Positions 17,988 to 27,868 are shown, counted from the stretch's first letter. The stretch: DNA of 64,000 nt from Cystobacter fuscus (GCF_002305875.1 NZ_CP022098.1:12090001-12154000), one strand, 5' to 3'. Notes: generated by a model not told the origin, from the sequence alone. Numbers and translations are program-made.

Positions 17988-19556
17988 CTACCACAGGGCG
18001 CGGAAGAGCGGCACCGGATGGGGCTTGCCCTTGAGTCGCACGGGCGGCAGCTCCTCGAAGGAGGACTCATGACCGGGCAGCACCGCCACGGTGCGCTCGC
18101 CCACCAGGATCTCCCCGGGGCCGGCGAGCGCGCACAGGCGGGCGGCCACGTTCACCGCGTCGCCGATGCAGGTGTACTCGGCGCGCACCGCGCCGCCGAT
18201 GTTGCCCGCCACCGCCGCGCCCGTGTTGATGCCGATGCCCAGCTCCAGCTTGAGCGGCCGGCCCTCGCGCGTGGTGGCCCACTCGGCCTCGGCGCGCCGG
18301 CGCAGGTCCACCATGAAGGCCATCATCATCTTGGCGCACTGGAGCGCGCGCAGGGCGTCGTCCGGGCGGAACACCGGCGCGCCGAACACGGCCATGAGCC
18401 CGTCCCCGAGGAACTTGTCCAGGGTGCCCCCACACGTGAGCACCGCGTCGGACAGGCCGCCGAGCACCTGGTTGAGCACGCCCACCGTCTGCTCGGGGGG
18501 AAGGTTGTCGGCGAGCCCCGTGAAGTTGCGGATGTCGGCGAAGAGCGTCGTCACCTCGCGCTTCTCGCCCGTGAGCACCACCGCGTCCGGGCTCTTGAGG
18601 ATCTCCTCCACCACGGCATCGGAGGTGTAGCGGGCGAAGAGCTTGCGGATGCGCTCCGTCTCGCCCGTGCGGCGCATGACGCTCTCGATGCGCGCGGCCA
18701 GCTCGTCCATGGAGGCCGACTTGTTCACGTAGTCGTCGGCACCCGCGCGCAGGCCGCTCACGCGCTCGGCGTCGTTGTCGTTGGCGGTGAGGATGATGAC
18801 GGGCATGGCCCGCGTGGGGCCTTCCTTCAGCCGCCGGCACAGCTCCATGCCGTCCAGCCCCGGCATGTCCAGGTCACTCAGGACGATGGCCGGCTGCACC
18901 TTGTTCACCTGCTCCAGCGCCTCGTACGGGTCCTGGAAGCACACCACCTCGTAGCCGAGCGACACGAGCCCGTCCTGCACGAAGGCGCACGCGAGGGGGC
19001 TGTCGTCCACCACCATGACGCGGTGGTGCCCCGCCTCGGGCTGGGCGCGCGCCGGGGACTCCTGGCGGCCGGCGACCCGCCCCTGCAGGGCCAGTCCCTC
19101 GTAGAGCTGCTTATAGGAGCAATAGCCGTGCTCGACGAGGATCTCCCCCAGCTTGCGGCCCGAGCGGCGCTGGAGCGTGAGCGCCTCGTCGAGCTGGGAC
19201 AGGGTGAGGTACTTGAGCCCCACGAGCACCTCGCCCAGCGGGGGGTGGATGGGAAGGAAGCCCGGGGGCGCGTGGTTCAGGCCGAGCGCCTCGCCCAGGG
19301 CCTCCTGGATCTGCTCGCGCGTGACGTAGCCCAGGGAGATGAGGGCCTCGCCCAGGCGTTGGCCGTTGAGCGCCTGGAGCGAGAGGGCCTCCTCGATCTG
19401 CTTGGGCGTGACGATGCCGAGCTTGAGCAGCAGCTCGCCGAAAAGCGGGCTGTCCGCGCGAACCGCGCGGTGGGGGTCGGGGCGCTCGGGGGCCGGCACG
19501 TTGTCCAGGGAAGGACGGCTCAACGGGCTCTCCACCTTGGTGGGGGGGGATTCCAA
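17988..19556 (-). CDS. MshEN-receiver-class III adenylate cyclase fusion (522 aa)
   Basis: Residues about 35-165 hold tandem MshEN-type units ([70 protein letters not shown]), a family that binds c-di-GMP in T2SS/T4P ATPases. Residues about 185-300 are a receiver domain with [12 protein letters not shown]. Residues about 330-520 are a class III cyclase: [12 protein letters not shown] and [13 protein letters not shown] contain the two metal Asp; the Lys before FLGDG is what adenylate rather than guanylate cyclases use, and [14 protein letters not shown] follows. The product is therefore predicted to be cAMP, made in response to phosphorylation and possibly c-di-GMP. The start ATG 19556 lies before the first MshEN unit. 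Confidence 0.9.
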   Translation of the reverse strand: MESPPTKVESPLSRPSLDNVPAPERPDPHRAVRADSPLFGELLLKLGIVTPKQIEEALSLQALNGQRLGEALISLGYVTREQIQEALGEALGLNHAPPGFLPIHPPLGEVLVGLKYLTLSQLDEALTLQRRSGRKLGEILVEHGYCSYKQLYEGLALQGRVAGRQESPARAQPEAGHHRVMVVDDSPLACAFVQDGLVSLGYEVVCFQDPYEALEQVNKVQPAIVLSDLDMPGLDGMELCRRLKEGPTRAMPVIILTANDNDAERVSGLRAGADDYVNKSASMDELAARIESVMRRTGETERIRKLFARYTSDAVVEEILKSPDAVVLTGEKREVTTLFADIRNFTGLADNLPPEQTVGVLNQVLGGLSDAVLTCGGTLDKFLGDGLMAVFGAPVFRPDDALRALQCAKMMMAFMVDLRRRAEAEWATTREGRPLKLELGIGINTGAAVAGNIGGAVRAEYTCIGDAVNVAARLCALAGPGEILVGERTVAVLPGHESSFEELPPVRLKGKPHPVPLFRALW

Positions 19557-19656
19557 GGCCCCCAGCGTACCCCAGCACCGGCCCCTCGAAATACCCCGGA
19601 GAAACGCTCCCCTGGCCGCCCAGCCTTCGAGTGGCCGCCAGGGGACGGCCCGGGGA

Positions 19657-21594
19657 CTACCCGCACGGTAGCGTCACGGTGAAGGTGGAGCCCTCGCCCG
19701 GCGCGCCACTCACCTGGATGGAGCCCCCGTGCGCATCGATGATCTCCCGGGTGATCCACAACCCCAGGCCGAGCCCCTGGTAGCGATGGTCCTGCACCGC
19801 CCGCTCGAAGCGCTCGAAGATGCGCGCCCGGTCCTCGGGCGCGATGCCGATGCCGTGGTCCCTCACCACGAGCCGCACTCCTACCGGACCGCCGTCCTCC
19901 ACCCGCACCTCCACGGGCTGGCCGCGGCCGTACTTGACCGCGTTGGACAAGAGGTTGACGAGCACCTGCTCCAGGCGCATCCGATCCCACCGCCCCGTCG
20001 GGACGGCGTCCGCGAGCAGCCGCACCTCGCTGCCCGAGCGCGAGAACGCCTCGGACATGCGCCCGAGCACCTCGCGCGTGAGCTGCGCCAGGTCCAACTC
20101 CTCGCGCTCGAGCAGCAGCCGCCCCGAGGAGATGCGGCCCACGTCGAGCAGCTCGTCCACCAGCACCCCCAGCCGCTCGCTGGCGCGCTCGGCCTTCGCC
20201 ACGCGCTCGGCGACGTCCGGCGCGGAGGCCACGCCCCGCGTGAGGCGCGCGAGCATTTGAATCTGCAGCCGCAGCGCGCACAGGGGCGTCTTCAGCTCGT
20301 GTCCGGCGACGGAGAGGAAGTCATCGCGCAGCCGCACCGCCTCGGTGGCCGCGCCGTACAGCCGCGCGCCGACGATGGCCAGGGCCGCGCGCTCGCCGAG
20401 GCTCTGCAAGAGGAGCCGATCCTCCTCGGTGTAGGGCCGGCTGCCGCCCGCCACGTCGCGCACCACCCCGAGCGTGCCCACCACCCGCCCCTGGGCGCGC
20501 AGGGGCACCACGAGCAGGCTCTGGGACCCGTAGCGCTCCAGGTAGGGCACGTACTCCGTCAGGCCCTCCGAGACGCGCGCCGCCTCCGCGTCGATGTCCG
20601 GCAGCAACACCGAGTGGCCCCCCAGCACGACGCCCCCGTGCAGCCCCTCGCCCGAGCGCTGCCGGCGCGCGTGCACCGTGCTCGCGAGCAACCAGCGCGC
20701 CTCCGGGTCCGGGTGGTGGAGGGCGACGGGCTCCAGGGTGGAGTCCTCCTCGCGGATGAGCTGGAGCACGCACCCGTCGCCGATGACCTCGGACACCTTG
20801 TGGGCGATGACGTCCAGCACCGCCGGCAGCTCCAGCCCCGCCTGGGCGAGGAGCCGATCCACGTCCACGAGGATGCGCAGGCGCGCGGCGTGGCGGCGCG
20901 ACTCGGCCTCGGCGGCGCGCGACTCGCGCAACAGCCGCGCATGGTCGATCGCCAGTCCCACGCGCGATGCCAGGTCCTCGGTGAGGATGCGCTCCGCCTC
21001 GCCGAAGGGCTCGCGTCCGGGCCCACGCACGAAGGACATGGCGCCCAGGGTGCGATGGCGCGCCGCCAGGGGCACGACGAGGAGCGAACCACCGGACTCG
21101 AGGCCTCCGGGCTCCGGCGCGAGCCCCCGCGTGCCCGGCACGCCAATCCCGGTGACGAGCAGGGGGCAGCCGGTGCGCACCACCTCGGTGATGGCCGAGG
21201 GGCGCACGCGCTCGGGGGTGAAGGCCTCGAGACACCCGGTGCACGGAGCCCGTTCCACGTGCGCGTGCCGCGCGGTGAGGCGCCTGAGCGCGCCGTGGTC
21301 GTCGAGGAAGTCCACCGCGCACCAGTCGGCGAAGCCCCCCACCACGAGCTGGGCCACCGCGGCCACCGCCTCCTCCCACTCGAGCGGTCCGGACAGCAGC
21401 ACCCCCGCCTCGGCGAGCAATCTCAGCCGCAGCGCGGCCGCCTCCGCCTGGACTTGCACCACGTGCACCGCGTCCGCGGCGCTGCGCACCAGCTCGCGCA
21501 GCATGCCCGTGGCCGAGGGAGCGCCCACTGGCTGCTCCGACGCATGAGACATGCGATTCACGATCGTCATGATGTTGTCTTGGGGCACTTGCAT
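19657..21594 (-). CDS. GAF-GAF sensor histidine kinase (645 aa)
   Basis: Soluble sensor kinase. Residues about 50-200 and 225-390 form two GAF domains (VNR... then [20 protein letters not shown] in the first; [21 protein letters not shown] in the second). HisKA follows with the phospho-His in [15 protein letters not shown], and the HATPase_c domain has [11 protein letters not shown] (N box), [13 protein letters not shown] and [13 protein letters not shown] (G boxes). No receiver is attached. The first residue is uncertain; ATG 21594 (MQVPQDN) follows GGGGTGGG, with 21621 and 21552 as alternatives. It is downstream of the cyclase region but oriented the same way, so the two could share signals. 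Confidence 0.92.
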   Translation of the reverse strand: MQVPQDNIMTIVNRMSHASEQPVGAPSATGMLRELVRSAADAVHVVQVQAEAAALRLRLLAEAGVLLSGPLEWEEAVAAVAQLVVGGFADWCAVDFLDDHGALRRLTARHAHVERAPCTGCLEAFTPERVRPSAITEVVRTGCPLLVTGIGVPGTRGLAPEPGGLESGGSLLVVPLAARHRTLGAMSFVRGPGREPFGEAERILTEDLASRVGLAIDHARLLRESRAAEAESRRHAARLRILVDVDRLLAQAGLELPAVLDVIAHKVSEVIGDGCVLQLIREEDSTLEPVALHHPDPEARWLLASTVHARRQRSGEGLHGGVVLGGHSVLLPDIDAEAARVSEGLTEYVPYLERYGSQSLLVVPLRAQGRVVGTLGVVRDVAGGSRPYTEEDRLLLQSLGERAALAIVGARLYGAATEAVRLRDDFLSVAGHELKTPLCALRLQIQMLARLTRGVASAPDVAERVAKAERASERLGVLVDELLDVGRISSGRLLLEREELDLAQLTREVLGRMSEAFSRSGSEVRLLADAVPTGRWDRMRLEQVLVNLLSNAVKYGRGQPVEVRVEDGGPVGVRLVVRDHGIGIAPEDRARIFERFERAVQDHRYQGLGLGLWITREIIDAHGGSIQVSGAPGEGSTFTVTLPCG

Positions 21595-21744
21595 GCCCAC
21601 CCCCCCCGCCCGGGACTCCATCGGGCGAGCGGACAGCTTTTCACGCCTCGTGACGCTTGCCTACCCGCCTCGCCTCCGAACGTCTTCCCCCGGATGCTCC
21701 CACCGGGTGTGTGTGTCCAGCTCCGCCTGGAATTGTCCCCCGGT

Positions 21745-22857
21745 TCAATGGACGAAGATGGCGAAGAGGACTTCCAGGACGATGAGCAGGACGATGGTGA
21801 GCTCCAGGGAGAGGGAGCGATCCGTGTCCACCTCGCCCTTGAGCAGGCCGTAGGTCTGGGCGAGGAGCTGTTGTTTGCGCGTCACCGAGGCCTGCCAGGA
21901 GGGGATGCGCATGCGTTTGACGGCGGCCTCGTAGACCTTGGACAGGTAGAAGTCGCCGATGATTTTCAGGCTGTTCTCCACGCGCTCGACGAACTCGTTG
22001 AGGTCCACCAGGGTGGCGAGCGTCTCGCGGGTGAGGTGGCGGTAGGGGCTGCGCACGAGGGTGGACCAGCCCCGGCGGCGCTCCTGCATCCGGTCGTGGA
22101 TGCGGCCGATGTGCGAGTCCAACAGGTCGTCGTAATAGCGGAACTCCAGCAATTGCGCGTTGGCCACCTCCAGGAGGTCCGGGATGTCATTGGAGCCGGA
22201 GGGCTCGTAGACGAAGGCGCTGTTCCAGTCGACGATGACCAGGTCATCCACGGTATAGCTGAAGCGCGAGGAGAGGACGGACTCGCGCTCGCGCGGGGAC
22301 AGGGCCTTGGAGTCCACCTCCCCGAGCAGCAGCCGCGCCAGGTCCGCGCGCGCGAGCAATTCCTCGGCGTTCGGAGCGCCCTCGATGCGCTCCACGAAGA
22401 GCACGGTATAGCTCTCGTTCTGTTCCCAGAGGTGGGGCCCCTGGGCGGCCGGGGCAATCATGTGCCGCACCGACTCGACGAGCTCCAGGGCGAGCGCTTC
22501 CAGGGCCACACTGTCATACAGCTCATCGGCGAGCGCGGTGAGCGCGTCGAAGCCGGTGCCCGGCGTCACCGGGACGCGCAGGATGATGGAGGCGGCGCCA
22601 TGGTCGAACAGACGCGCCGTCACATCCACCGTGACGGGCCCCTGGCGCAGGGCGAGCACGCGCCGGCCCAGCTCGAAGGCCAGGGGCGGGTTGAGCAGGA
22701 GCAGATACTGGCTGTTTTCCCGGCTCAGCTTGAGGCGGCGGGCGTCCGCGGAGATGACCTGCCGGGCCCGCTCCAGGTCGAGCTCCTCCGCGATGTCGAA
22801 GGTGCGATAGCAGAGGACGTGAGCCTTCTCCAGGAGGAGCGGGGTGGGAGCCGACAT
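21745..22857 (-). CDS. RMD1/DUF155-type protein with C-terminal membrane helix (370 aa)
   Basis: Best match by pattern is the RMD1/Sif2/RMND1 (DUF155) family. The C-terminal half shows VDDLVIVDWNSAFVYEP, IPDLLEVANAQLLEFRYYDDLL and a coiled segment with IGDFYLSKVYEAAVKRM, followed by a single transmembrane helix (LELTIVLLIVLEVLFAIF) at the extreme C-terminus. Such tail anchoring with the domain in the cytosol is typical. In eukaryotes the family is mitochondrial; in bacteria the role is unknown. The gene is preceded by a clean start ATG 22857 with GGGGGC upstream, and lies 30 bp from the next gene in the same direction, suggesting co-transcription. Confidence 0.75.
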   Translation of the reverse strand: MSAPTPLLLEKAHVLCYRTFDIAEELDLERARQVISADARRLKLSRENSQYLLLLNPPLAFELGRRVLALRQGPVTVDVTARLFDHGAASIILRVPVTPGTGFDALTALADELYDSVALEALALELVESVRHMIAPAAQGPHLWEQNESYTVLFVERIEGAPNAEELLARADLARLLLGEVDSKALSPRERESVLSSRFSYTVDDLVIVDWNSAFVYEPSGSNDIPDLLEVANAQLLEFRYYDDLLDSHIGRIHDRMQERRRGWSTLVRSPYRHLTRETLATLVDLNEFVERVENSLKIIGDFYLSKVYEAAVKRMRIPSWQASVTRKQQLLAQTYGLLKGEVDTDRSLSLELTIVLLIVLEVLFAIFVH

Positions 22858-22887
22858 GGGGGCGGCAGCTTAACCGCTTGGGAAGGC

Positions 22888-23640
22888 TTACGGTCCACCT
22901 TCGGAGGGGCCCGGAGGCTGGGGAGGATCCATCTGGGCGAAAAGACTGTCGGCGAAGCGCTGGACGCAGTCGGTGGGGCGCGCGGGGACGAGGGCGCACT
23001 GGTGCGTGGCGAGCAGCTCGGGACCGGCCAGCACGCGCTCCAACCTTTCCACATAGGGCTTCCAATCATCCCGGGACAGCTTGCGCGAGGGGCGCGCCGG
23101 ATCCACGGCCCGGGTGGGAGCGCGGGCGACAGTCTGGAGGACCCGGTCGCGGTAGGCATTCCAGGCGCTGCGGGCCTCGGCCGCGGGCCCCTCGAGCGCC
23201 GGGGACAGGGGCGCGAGCGGGTTGCGCTCTCCGCGGGCCCAGGCATCGGCGTAGTAGCCACGCCAGGCATGGTGACGCTGGAGACATTGACTCTCGGTGA
23301 AACCATACCCGGTGCCCATGGAGCGCTCGCCGGTGGTGAGGTCCACCCAGTTGGCCTCCTCGGCGGCGGCACAGGCCTCCGCCATCCAGCGGTTGTAGTC
23401 GTCCTGCAAGGCCATCCACTCCTTGAAGGCGTCGGGCCTGGACTTCTTGAGCGGGAGGATGGCGCGGTCGAGCGCCTTGTTCATGGCCTTGCGCAGACAC
23501 TCGGCGCGCCGCTGCCCCATGAGCTTCATCTCCACGTTCGAGTCCGGCTCCGCCTTGGACGGAGGACACGCCCGGGTGGCCCAGGTCTCCAGGGCGGGGG
23601 GGGTGGCCGTCAGCAGCAGGGCGAGCGGAAACACGAGCAT
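22888..23640 (-). CDS. Exported protein, LprI/DUF1311-like region (250 aa)
   Basis: A short signal sequence (MLVFPLALLLTATPPALE) precedes a mature protein with at least five cysteines (RACPP, AECLRK, EACAAAE, SQCLQR, HQCALV, TDCVQR), so disulfides are expected. The segment RAECLRKAMNKALDRAI ... LQDDYNRWMAEAC resembles the helical Cys-spaced pattern of LprI/DUF1311 lysozyme-inhibitor-like proteins, but the match is weak and only visual. The C-terminus is Pro/Gly-rich. It precedes the DUF155 gene by 30 bp in the same direction. Start and signal cut are approximate. Confidence 0.5.
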   Translation of the reverse strand: MLVFPLALLLTATPPALETWATRACPPSKAEPDSNVEMKLMGQRRAECLRKAMNKALDRAILPLKKSRPDAFKEWMALQDDYNRWMAEACAAAEEANWVDLTTGERSMGTGYGFTESQCLQRHHAWRGYYADAWARGERNPLAPLSPALEGPAAEARSAWNAYRDRVLQTVARAPTRAVDPARPSRKLSRDDWKPYVERLERVLAGPELLATHQCALVPARPTDCVQRFADSLFAQMDPPQPPGPSEGGP

Positions 23641-23713
23641 TCCCAGGCTCTAGCACGCGCGCGCCGAGCCCCCAATCCACCCCCATCCACCGGTGAACAC
23701 TCTCCGCCCGGCC

Positions 23714-24580
23714 CTAGCGGACCCCGGGGGGGACGAGCTCCGTGCGCACATCCCACAGCTCGGGGAAGAAGCGCAAATCCAACGCCTTGCGCAGGAACCC
23801 CACGCCCGAGGAGCCTCCCGTGCCGGGCTTGAAGCCGATGACACGCATCACCGTCATCATGTGGCGGTAGCGCCACAGCTGGAAACGCTCCTCCACGTCC
23901 ACCAGCTTCTCGCACATCTCATAGGCGTCCCAATGGCGCTCGGGGTTCTCGTAGATGATCCGGAACGTCTCCATCACCCCGGCGCTCTTCTCGTAGGGCT
24001 GACGCCAATCCCGCTCGATGCGATCCGCTGGCACGGCGAAGCCCTTGCGCGACAGGTGGCGCAGGAATTCGTCATACACGCTGGGAGACTCCAACAACCG
24101 CTCGAGCTGCGCATGCTCGGTGGGCGAGTGCCGGAAGGGAGCGAGCGTGGCCTCGTTCTTGTGGCCCAGGAGGAACTCCAGCGCCCGGTATTGATGGCTC
24201 TGAAAGCCGGACGCCTGCCCGAGCGCGCCCCGGAATTCGAGGTATTCGTTGGGCGTGAGCGTCTCCAGGACACTCCACTGCTCGAAGAGCATGCGCTGGA
24301 TGTGGCCCACCCGGGAGAAGATCTTGAAGGAGGGCTCCAGCTCGTCCTTCTGCACGTAGCGGATGACGGCTTCCAGCTCATGGACGAGCAACTTCATCCA
24401 CAGCTCGCTCGTCTGGTGCTGGATGATGAAGAGCAGCTCGTCGTGATGGGGGGGTTGCGAGCGGGGAACCTGCGCGGAGAGCAATCGCTCCAGCTGCAGA
24501 TACTCGCCATACGTGGTCCGACCGGCCAGGTCGGTAAAGATTCCAGGCTCCAACTCGCGCTTGTTCATGAACGCCAGCAT
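23714..24580 (-). CDS. kynA: Tryptophan 2,3-dioxygenase (288 aa)
   Basis: Haem dioxygenase that opens the indole ring of L-tryptophan to N-formylkynurenine, the first step of the kynurenine pathway. Diagnostic segments are [14 protein letters not shown]-like [32 protein letters not shown] with the distal His, and the C-terminal block [21 protein letters not shown] with the haem-binding His in YRHMM. Length and order match the family. Start ATG 24580 has a GGGGGG run six bases upstream; the shorter ATG at 24568 is also possible. No other kynurenine-pathway genes are in the window. The gene is transcribed away from the AT-hook gene's stop. Confidence 0.95.
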   Translation of the reverse strand: MLAFMNKRELEPGIFTDLAGRTTYGEYLQLERLLSAQVPRSQPPHHDELLFIIQHQTSELWMKLLVHELEAVIRYVQKDELEPSFKIFSRVGHIQRMLFEQWSVLETLTPNEYLEFRGALGQASGFQSHQYRALEFLLGHKNEATLAPFRHSPTEHAQLERLLESPSVYDEFLRHLSRKGFAVPADRIERDWRQPYEKSAGVMETFRIIYENPERHWDAYEMCEKLVDVEERFQLWRYRHMMTVMRVIGFKPGTGGSSGVGFLRKALDLRFFPELWDVRTELVPPGVR

Positions 24581-24667
24581 GGCGGGCCCCCCCGAGGCCC
24601 GCAAGGAGGACTGGATCTTCCCCGTCAGGAGAAAGACCCGCCCCCCGGTCGCCGTGCCAGGCGGAAA

Positions 24668-25213
24668 CTACCCGGCGTTCTTCTGGGCCTCGGCCAGGGC
24701 CTTGGCGGCGGCGCGGCCACGGGGCAGCTTGATGTCCTCCACGCTGTTGGGCTCGGCGTAGTCCTTCCACTCGCCCGGGCGGCGGTTGGTCTTCTCGAGC
24801 ATGCGCAGCTTCTGGTAGTGCGCGGCGCAGTAGCCCTTGGTGCGGCTGGGCTTGCCACAGCCAATGATGGCGCAATCCCGCGCACCGCCCTCGGTGCTGG
24901 CGGCCGGCTTGCGGCCACGACGCTTGCCACCCGACGAGGCGGAAGACGAAGCCGACGGAGCCGCGGAAGAAGCGCGGGGAGGACGGCCCGGGCTGCGCCG
25001 CGTGGCGGCGGCACTCGACGCGCGCTGAGCACCCGACACGCCGAAGAGGGGACCCACCGCGCTGGCCAGCGGCGCGAGCTGCTCGGCCACGCTGCGCAGG
25101 CTGTCGAGATCCGACGTGCCCGCCTCCAGACGCGACACCAGGTCGCGCAGCGGCTTGAGCTGAATCTCGATCTCGTTACGAACCATATCCCTGAATGCCT
25201 TGTCGACCGACAT
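24668..25213 (-). CDS. AT-hook and Cys-cluster DNA-binding-like protein (181 aa)
   Basis: Residues 1-60 are helical (MSVDKAFRDMVRNEIEIQL ... VAEQLAPLASAVGP) and may dimerise. Residues about 70-115 are a disordered Ser/Ala/Pro/Arg-rich stretch with two AT-hook-like cores, SPGRPPR and RRGRKP, which bind the minor groove of AT-rich DNA. Residues about 125-160 contain a Cys/His cluster, CAIIGCGKPSRTKGYCAAHY, that looks like a small zinc knuckle. The whole is probably an architectural or regulatory DNA-binding protein. The start ATG 25213 follows AGGATAC. Its own upstream region is the most AT-rich DNA in the window and contains palindromes. Confidence 0.7.
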   Translation of the reverse strand: MSVDKAFRDMVRNEIEIQLKPLRDLVSRLEAGTSDLDSLRSVAEQLAPLASAVGPLFGVSGAQRASSAAATRRSPGRPPRASSAAPSASSSASSGGKRRGRKPAASTEGGARDCAIIGCGKPSRTKGYCAAHYQKLRMLEKTNRRPGEWKDYAEPNSVEDIKLPRGRAAAKALAEAQKNAG

Positions 25214-25846
25214 GCTCTTGTATCCTCGTGCTCGATGGCCGCCGCTCCGGCGCGGCACGGCTCATCACTGGGGGTTTGCTGTTGGAGCTGCTGTTGTACA
25301 CAACAGCCCAACAAACATAACGCCATAAATACACCGTTTGTCGATTAAATTTAATTAAATGTCGTCTCCCCCGTGAATCATGCTGCTACATCTGAACGCT
25401 CTTTCAGTACGCGATTGAGCAGGAATCCCAACCCCAAAAGCCTCGCGTGGGCCGCCAGACACGAGGCACCGGCCCCGAGTACAACACCTGGGGTTGCAGT
25501 CGTACGCCGCCAGGCACACAGCCGGTCTCATCGCCGCGAGGCCGAGAATCCGCGCTCCGGCCCCCCTCACCCCTCCCTTTGGGCCGACCGTCCCGCTCGC
25601 CTGACAACACTTCATGAGACTCCGAGAGCCCTTCCCCGGGCTCGGAGCCACCGTCCCACGTCCGGGATGGCCCCTCGGTGCGCCCGGCTGCAAGCCGTTG
25701 AGACACCGATGACGCACCGGAGAGACACCGGGGGCTCCCAGACACCGCGCGTCACCGCCCCGCCAGGAGTTGACGGGCAGACAGGCAAGCCCCGGCGCCT
25801 CTCTCGCAGGTGCCATCCCAACCGGCCATCCCCATCTTCATTCCCC
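25214..25846. promoter_or_regulatory. Long intergenic region with AT-rich palindromes
   Basis: No gene is supported here. The left part, upstream of the AT-hook gene, contains CTGTTGT/ACAACAG (25291-25306, spacer AC) and ATTAAATTTAAT (25344-25355), a perfect 12-base AT palindrome inside a stretch of about 45 bases that is almost free of G and C. On the minus strand, TCGACA and TTATGT near 25316-25345 could serve as a weak -35/-10 pair. The right part, 25400-25846, is Pro/Arg-rich in all frames and looks non-coding or a degraded remnant. Confidence 0.5.
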
Positions 25847-26180
25847 GTGGAGTCCGCGCCCGACCCGAATCCGTTGCGCCGTGCGTTCTTCCGCTTCGCC
25901 GAGCGGGGCGCGGCGCTGTCCGCGCGCTATCACCGGGCCCGGCTGCTGGGAGCACGGCATCTGCCCGCGGCGGGTCCAATCCTGCTCGTGGGCAATCACG
26001 GACTCTGGGGTTACGAAACCCCCGCCTTCTTCCATCTGCTGCATCGCGCTACAGGCCGCTACCCGCTGGGGCTCGCCGAGCGGGGATGCCTCAAGCTCCC
26101 CGTGGTGAAGACATTGCTGCCCTGGCTCGGGAGGGTGGAAGGCACACGGCAGAAGGCGCTGGAGGTGCTCGACGCGGCGG
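25847..26180 (+). pseudogene. Truncated PlsC-like acyltransferase remnant
   Basis: From GTG 25847 a lysophospholipid-acyltransferase start is clear: LRRAFFRFAERGAALS, then the catalytic box LVGNHGLWGYETPAFF (the NH-x4-E form of the HX4D motif) and LKLPVVKTLLPWLGRVEGT. Homology stops near 26175 at ALEVLDAAG, where the family would continue with a glycerol-3-phosphate-binding VYPGG-type segment and another 100 or more residues. The frame continues but only as an out-of-frame copy of the next gene, so the C-terminal half is missing. A deletion that joined this gene to the hydrolase gene is the simplest explanation. Confidence 0.65.
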
Positions 26181-26915
26181 GTGCACGGAGCATCCGTGCG
26201 CCTGTTCACCTTTCCAGGGGGAAACCAGGAGCCCTCGCGCACCGTGGTGTGTCTGCCAGGACTGGGTGCCTCGGGCCGCTCCTTCGCGCCCATGCGTCCG
26301 CTCGCGTCCGGCTGGCGGCTGTTGTTGTGGACGCCCCCGTTGCAGACGCCGCTGACGCATACACCCCTGCAATGGAACGTCGACGCGCTGGCTCGCCCCG
26401 AGGCGGGACTCCCCGAGCGCTTCGCCCTGGTGGGCTCTTCCTTTGGAAGTCTCCGCCTCAAGGCCCTGGTGCTGGTATCGCCCGTGGCGAGCGTGCAACG
26501 CATCCGCCGCGGCGCCGTGGCGCTGTCCACCCTGGTACGCATTCCCAAACCCTTCGCCTACCTCTTCGCCCCCACGGTGGCGCGCATCCTGGGCGGGCGC
26601 TCCCTGCCCTCGGAGGGCCGGGCGGAAATCGTGCGCGAGGGCCGCCGCCTCTCCCCCCTGGAGATGTTGCGGCGGCTCAAGGACATCCTCGCCGCGCGCT
26701 ATCTGGAAGAGCTTGGGGGCTTGAAGGTCCCCACCCTCATCCTCCATGGAGGGCAGGACAAGCTCGTGCCCCTGTCCTATGCACGGGACGTGGCCGGGCG
26801 CATTCCCGGCGCGCGGCTGGAAGTGCTGCGCGAAGCCAGCCATCTGCCCTACATGAGCCATCCCGACGCCTTCAACGCCTTCATCGACGACTTCCTCCGC
26901 CAACACACCGCCTGA
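26181..26915 (+). CDS. Alpha/beta-hydrolase, with internal deletion (244 aa)
   Basis: An alpha/beta-hydrolase fold: VVCLPGLGASGRSF is the HG-type oxyanion loop region, ALVGSSFGS the nucleophile elbow (Ser in G-S-S-F-G), VPTLILHGGQDKLVPL the acid strand with Asp, and EASHLPYMSHPDAF the His. Immediately after GSSFGS comes LRLKALVLVSP: normally about 12-15 residues of helix C, ending in a '-RHPER' segment, sit between these. The helix is missing in frame, so fold and activity are doubtful. The start is GTG 26181 or the in-frame GTG at 26196. It follows the acyltransferase remnant with no gap. Confidence 0.7.
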   Translation: MHGASVRLFTFPGGNQEPSRTVVCLPGLGASGRSFAPMRPLASGWRLLLWTPPLQTPLTHTPLQWNVDALARPEAGLPERFALVGSSFGSLRLKALVLVSPVASVQRIRRGAVALSTLVRIPKPFAYLFAPTVARILGGRSLPSEGRAEIVREGRRLSPLEMLRRLKDILAARYLEELGGLKVPTLILHGGQDKLVPLSYARDVAGRIPGARLEVLREASHLPYMSHPDAFNAFIDDFLRQHTA

Positions 26916-26932
26916 GCCGCCCCCGCCCCTCC

Positions 26933-27868
26933 ATGGATCCCACCACCTCGCTGTCCCGCTCCGCCCTGATGTTCCTCTCGCGCCGCGAGGGGTTGAAGGA
27001 AGCCGCCACGCGCGTGCCCGCCCTGGGGCGGGTCGCCCGCCGCTTCATCGCCGGCGAGACGCTCGAGGACGCCGTCGCGGCGGTGAAGGAATTGAATGCC
27101 CGCGGCATCACCGTCTCCTTCGACCATCTCAACGAGGCGGTGCGCACCCCGGACGAGACGCGCGCGGAGGTGGCCGAGTACCTCCGGCTGTTCGCGCGCA
27201 TCGACCAGGAAAAGGCACGCGGCAACGTCTCGCTCAAGCTCACCCAGTGCGGTCTGCTCATCGACAAGGAGCTGGCGCTCGCCAACGCGCGCGAGGTGGT
27301 GGCCGAGGCGAAGCGGCGAGGCTCGTTCGTGCGCGTGGACATGGAGCAGAGCGAGGTGACCCAGGCCACGCTGGACGTGGTGCGCGCGCTGCACCGGGAA
27401 TTCGGTGGCAGGCACGTGGGCGCGGTGCTGCAGAGCAGCCTGTACCGCACCGAGGCGGATGCGAAGGCCCTGTGCGCCGAGGGCATCCGCATCCGTCTGT
27501 GCAAGGGCGCCTACCTCGAGGGGCCCGACGTGGCGTATCAGGACAAGCGCGAGGTGGACGAGTGCTTCCTGCGCACCCTGCGCGTGCTGCTCGACAGCGG
27601 GCTGTACCATGGCATCGCCACGCATGACGAGCGGATGATCCAGGAGACGCTCACCTACGCGAAGGAGAAGAAGCTCAAGCCCAACGCGTTCGAATTCCAG
27701 ATGCTCTATGGCATCCGCCGCGACCTGCAGGAGCTGCTCGTGGGCGAGGGCTACCCGGTGCGCGTCTATGTGCCCTACGGCAAGCACTGGTACCCGTACT
27801 TCATGCGGCGGCTCGCCGAGCGCCCCGCCAACGTCTGGTTCGTGTTGAAGAACTTCATGAAGGGCTAG
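26933..27868 (+). CDS. Proline dehydrogenase, monofunctional (311 aa)
   Basis: FAD-dependent enzyme that oxidises L-proline to pyrroline-5-carboxylate. The barrel pattern is complete: VSFDHLNEAVRTPDET, VSLKLTQCGLLID, FVRVDMEQSEVTQ, HVGAVLQSSLYRTEAD, IRIRLCKGAYLEGPDVAY and HGIATHDERMI. The C-terminus YPYFMRRLAERPANVWFVLKN carries the Tyr/Arg/Arg residues that bind proline. Length of about 310 residues matches the short monofunctional type of myxobacteria and Gram-positives rather than PutA. Start ATG 26933 has no strong Shine-Dalgarno but follows the hydrolase by 17 bp, so it may be translationally linked. The stop shares CTAG with glutathione reductase. Confidence 0.92.
   Translation: MDPTTSLSRSALMFLSRREGLKEAATRVPALGRVARRFIAGETLEDAVAAVKELNARGITVSFDHLNEAVRTPDETRAEVAEYLRLFARIDQEKARGNVSLKLTQCGLLIDKELALANAREVVAEAKRRGSFVRVDMEQSEVTQATLDVVRALHREFGGRHVGAVLQSSLYRTEADAKALCAEGIRIRLCKGAYLEGPDVAYQDKREVDECFLRTLRVLLDSGLYHGIATHDERMIQETLTYAKEKKLKPNAFEFQMLYGIRRDLQELLVGEGYPVRVYVPYGKHWYPYFMRRLAERPANVWFVLKNFMKG

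Noticed and set aside
19729-23832. A 1367-codon open frame on the plus strand across three minus-strand genes
   Set aside because: Composition is His/Arg/Gly/Val-rich without any domain. It runs antisense to well-supported genes and is the shadow expected with third-position GC bias. Other long antisense frames, for example 12331-14109, 18018-19682 and 37814-41272, were rejected for the same reason.
25373-26932. One 831-codon fusion protein reading through acyltransferase, hydrolase and proline dehydrogenase
   Set aside because: The middle part of this frame is an out-of-frame version of the hydrolase, and proline dehydrogenase has its own start; the long frame is accidental.
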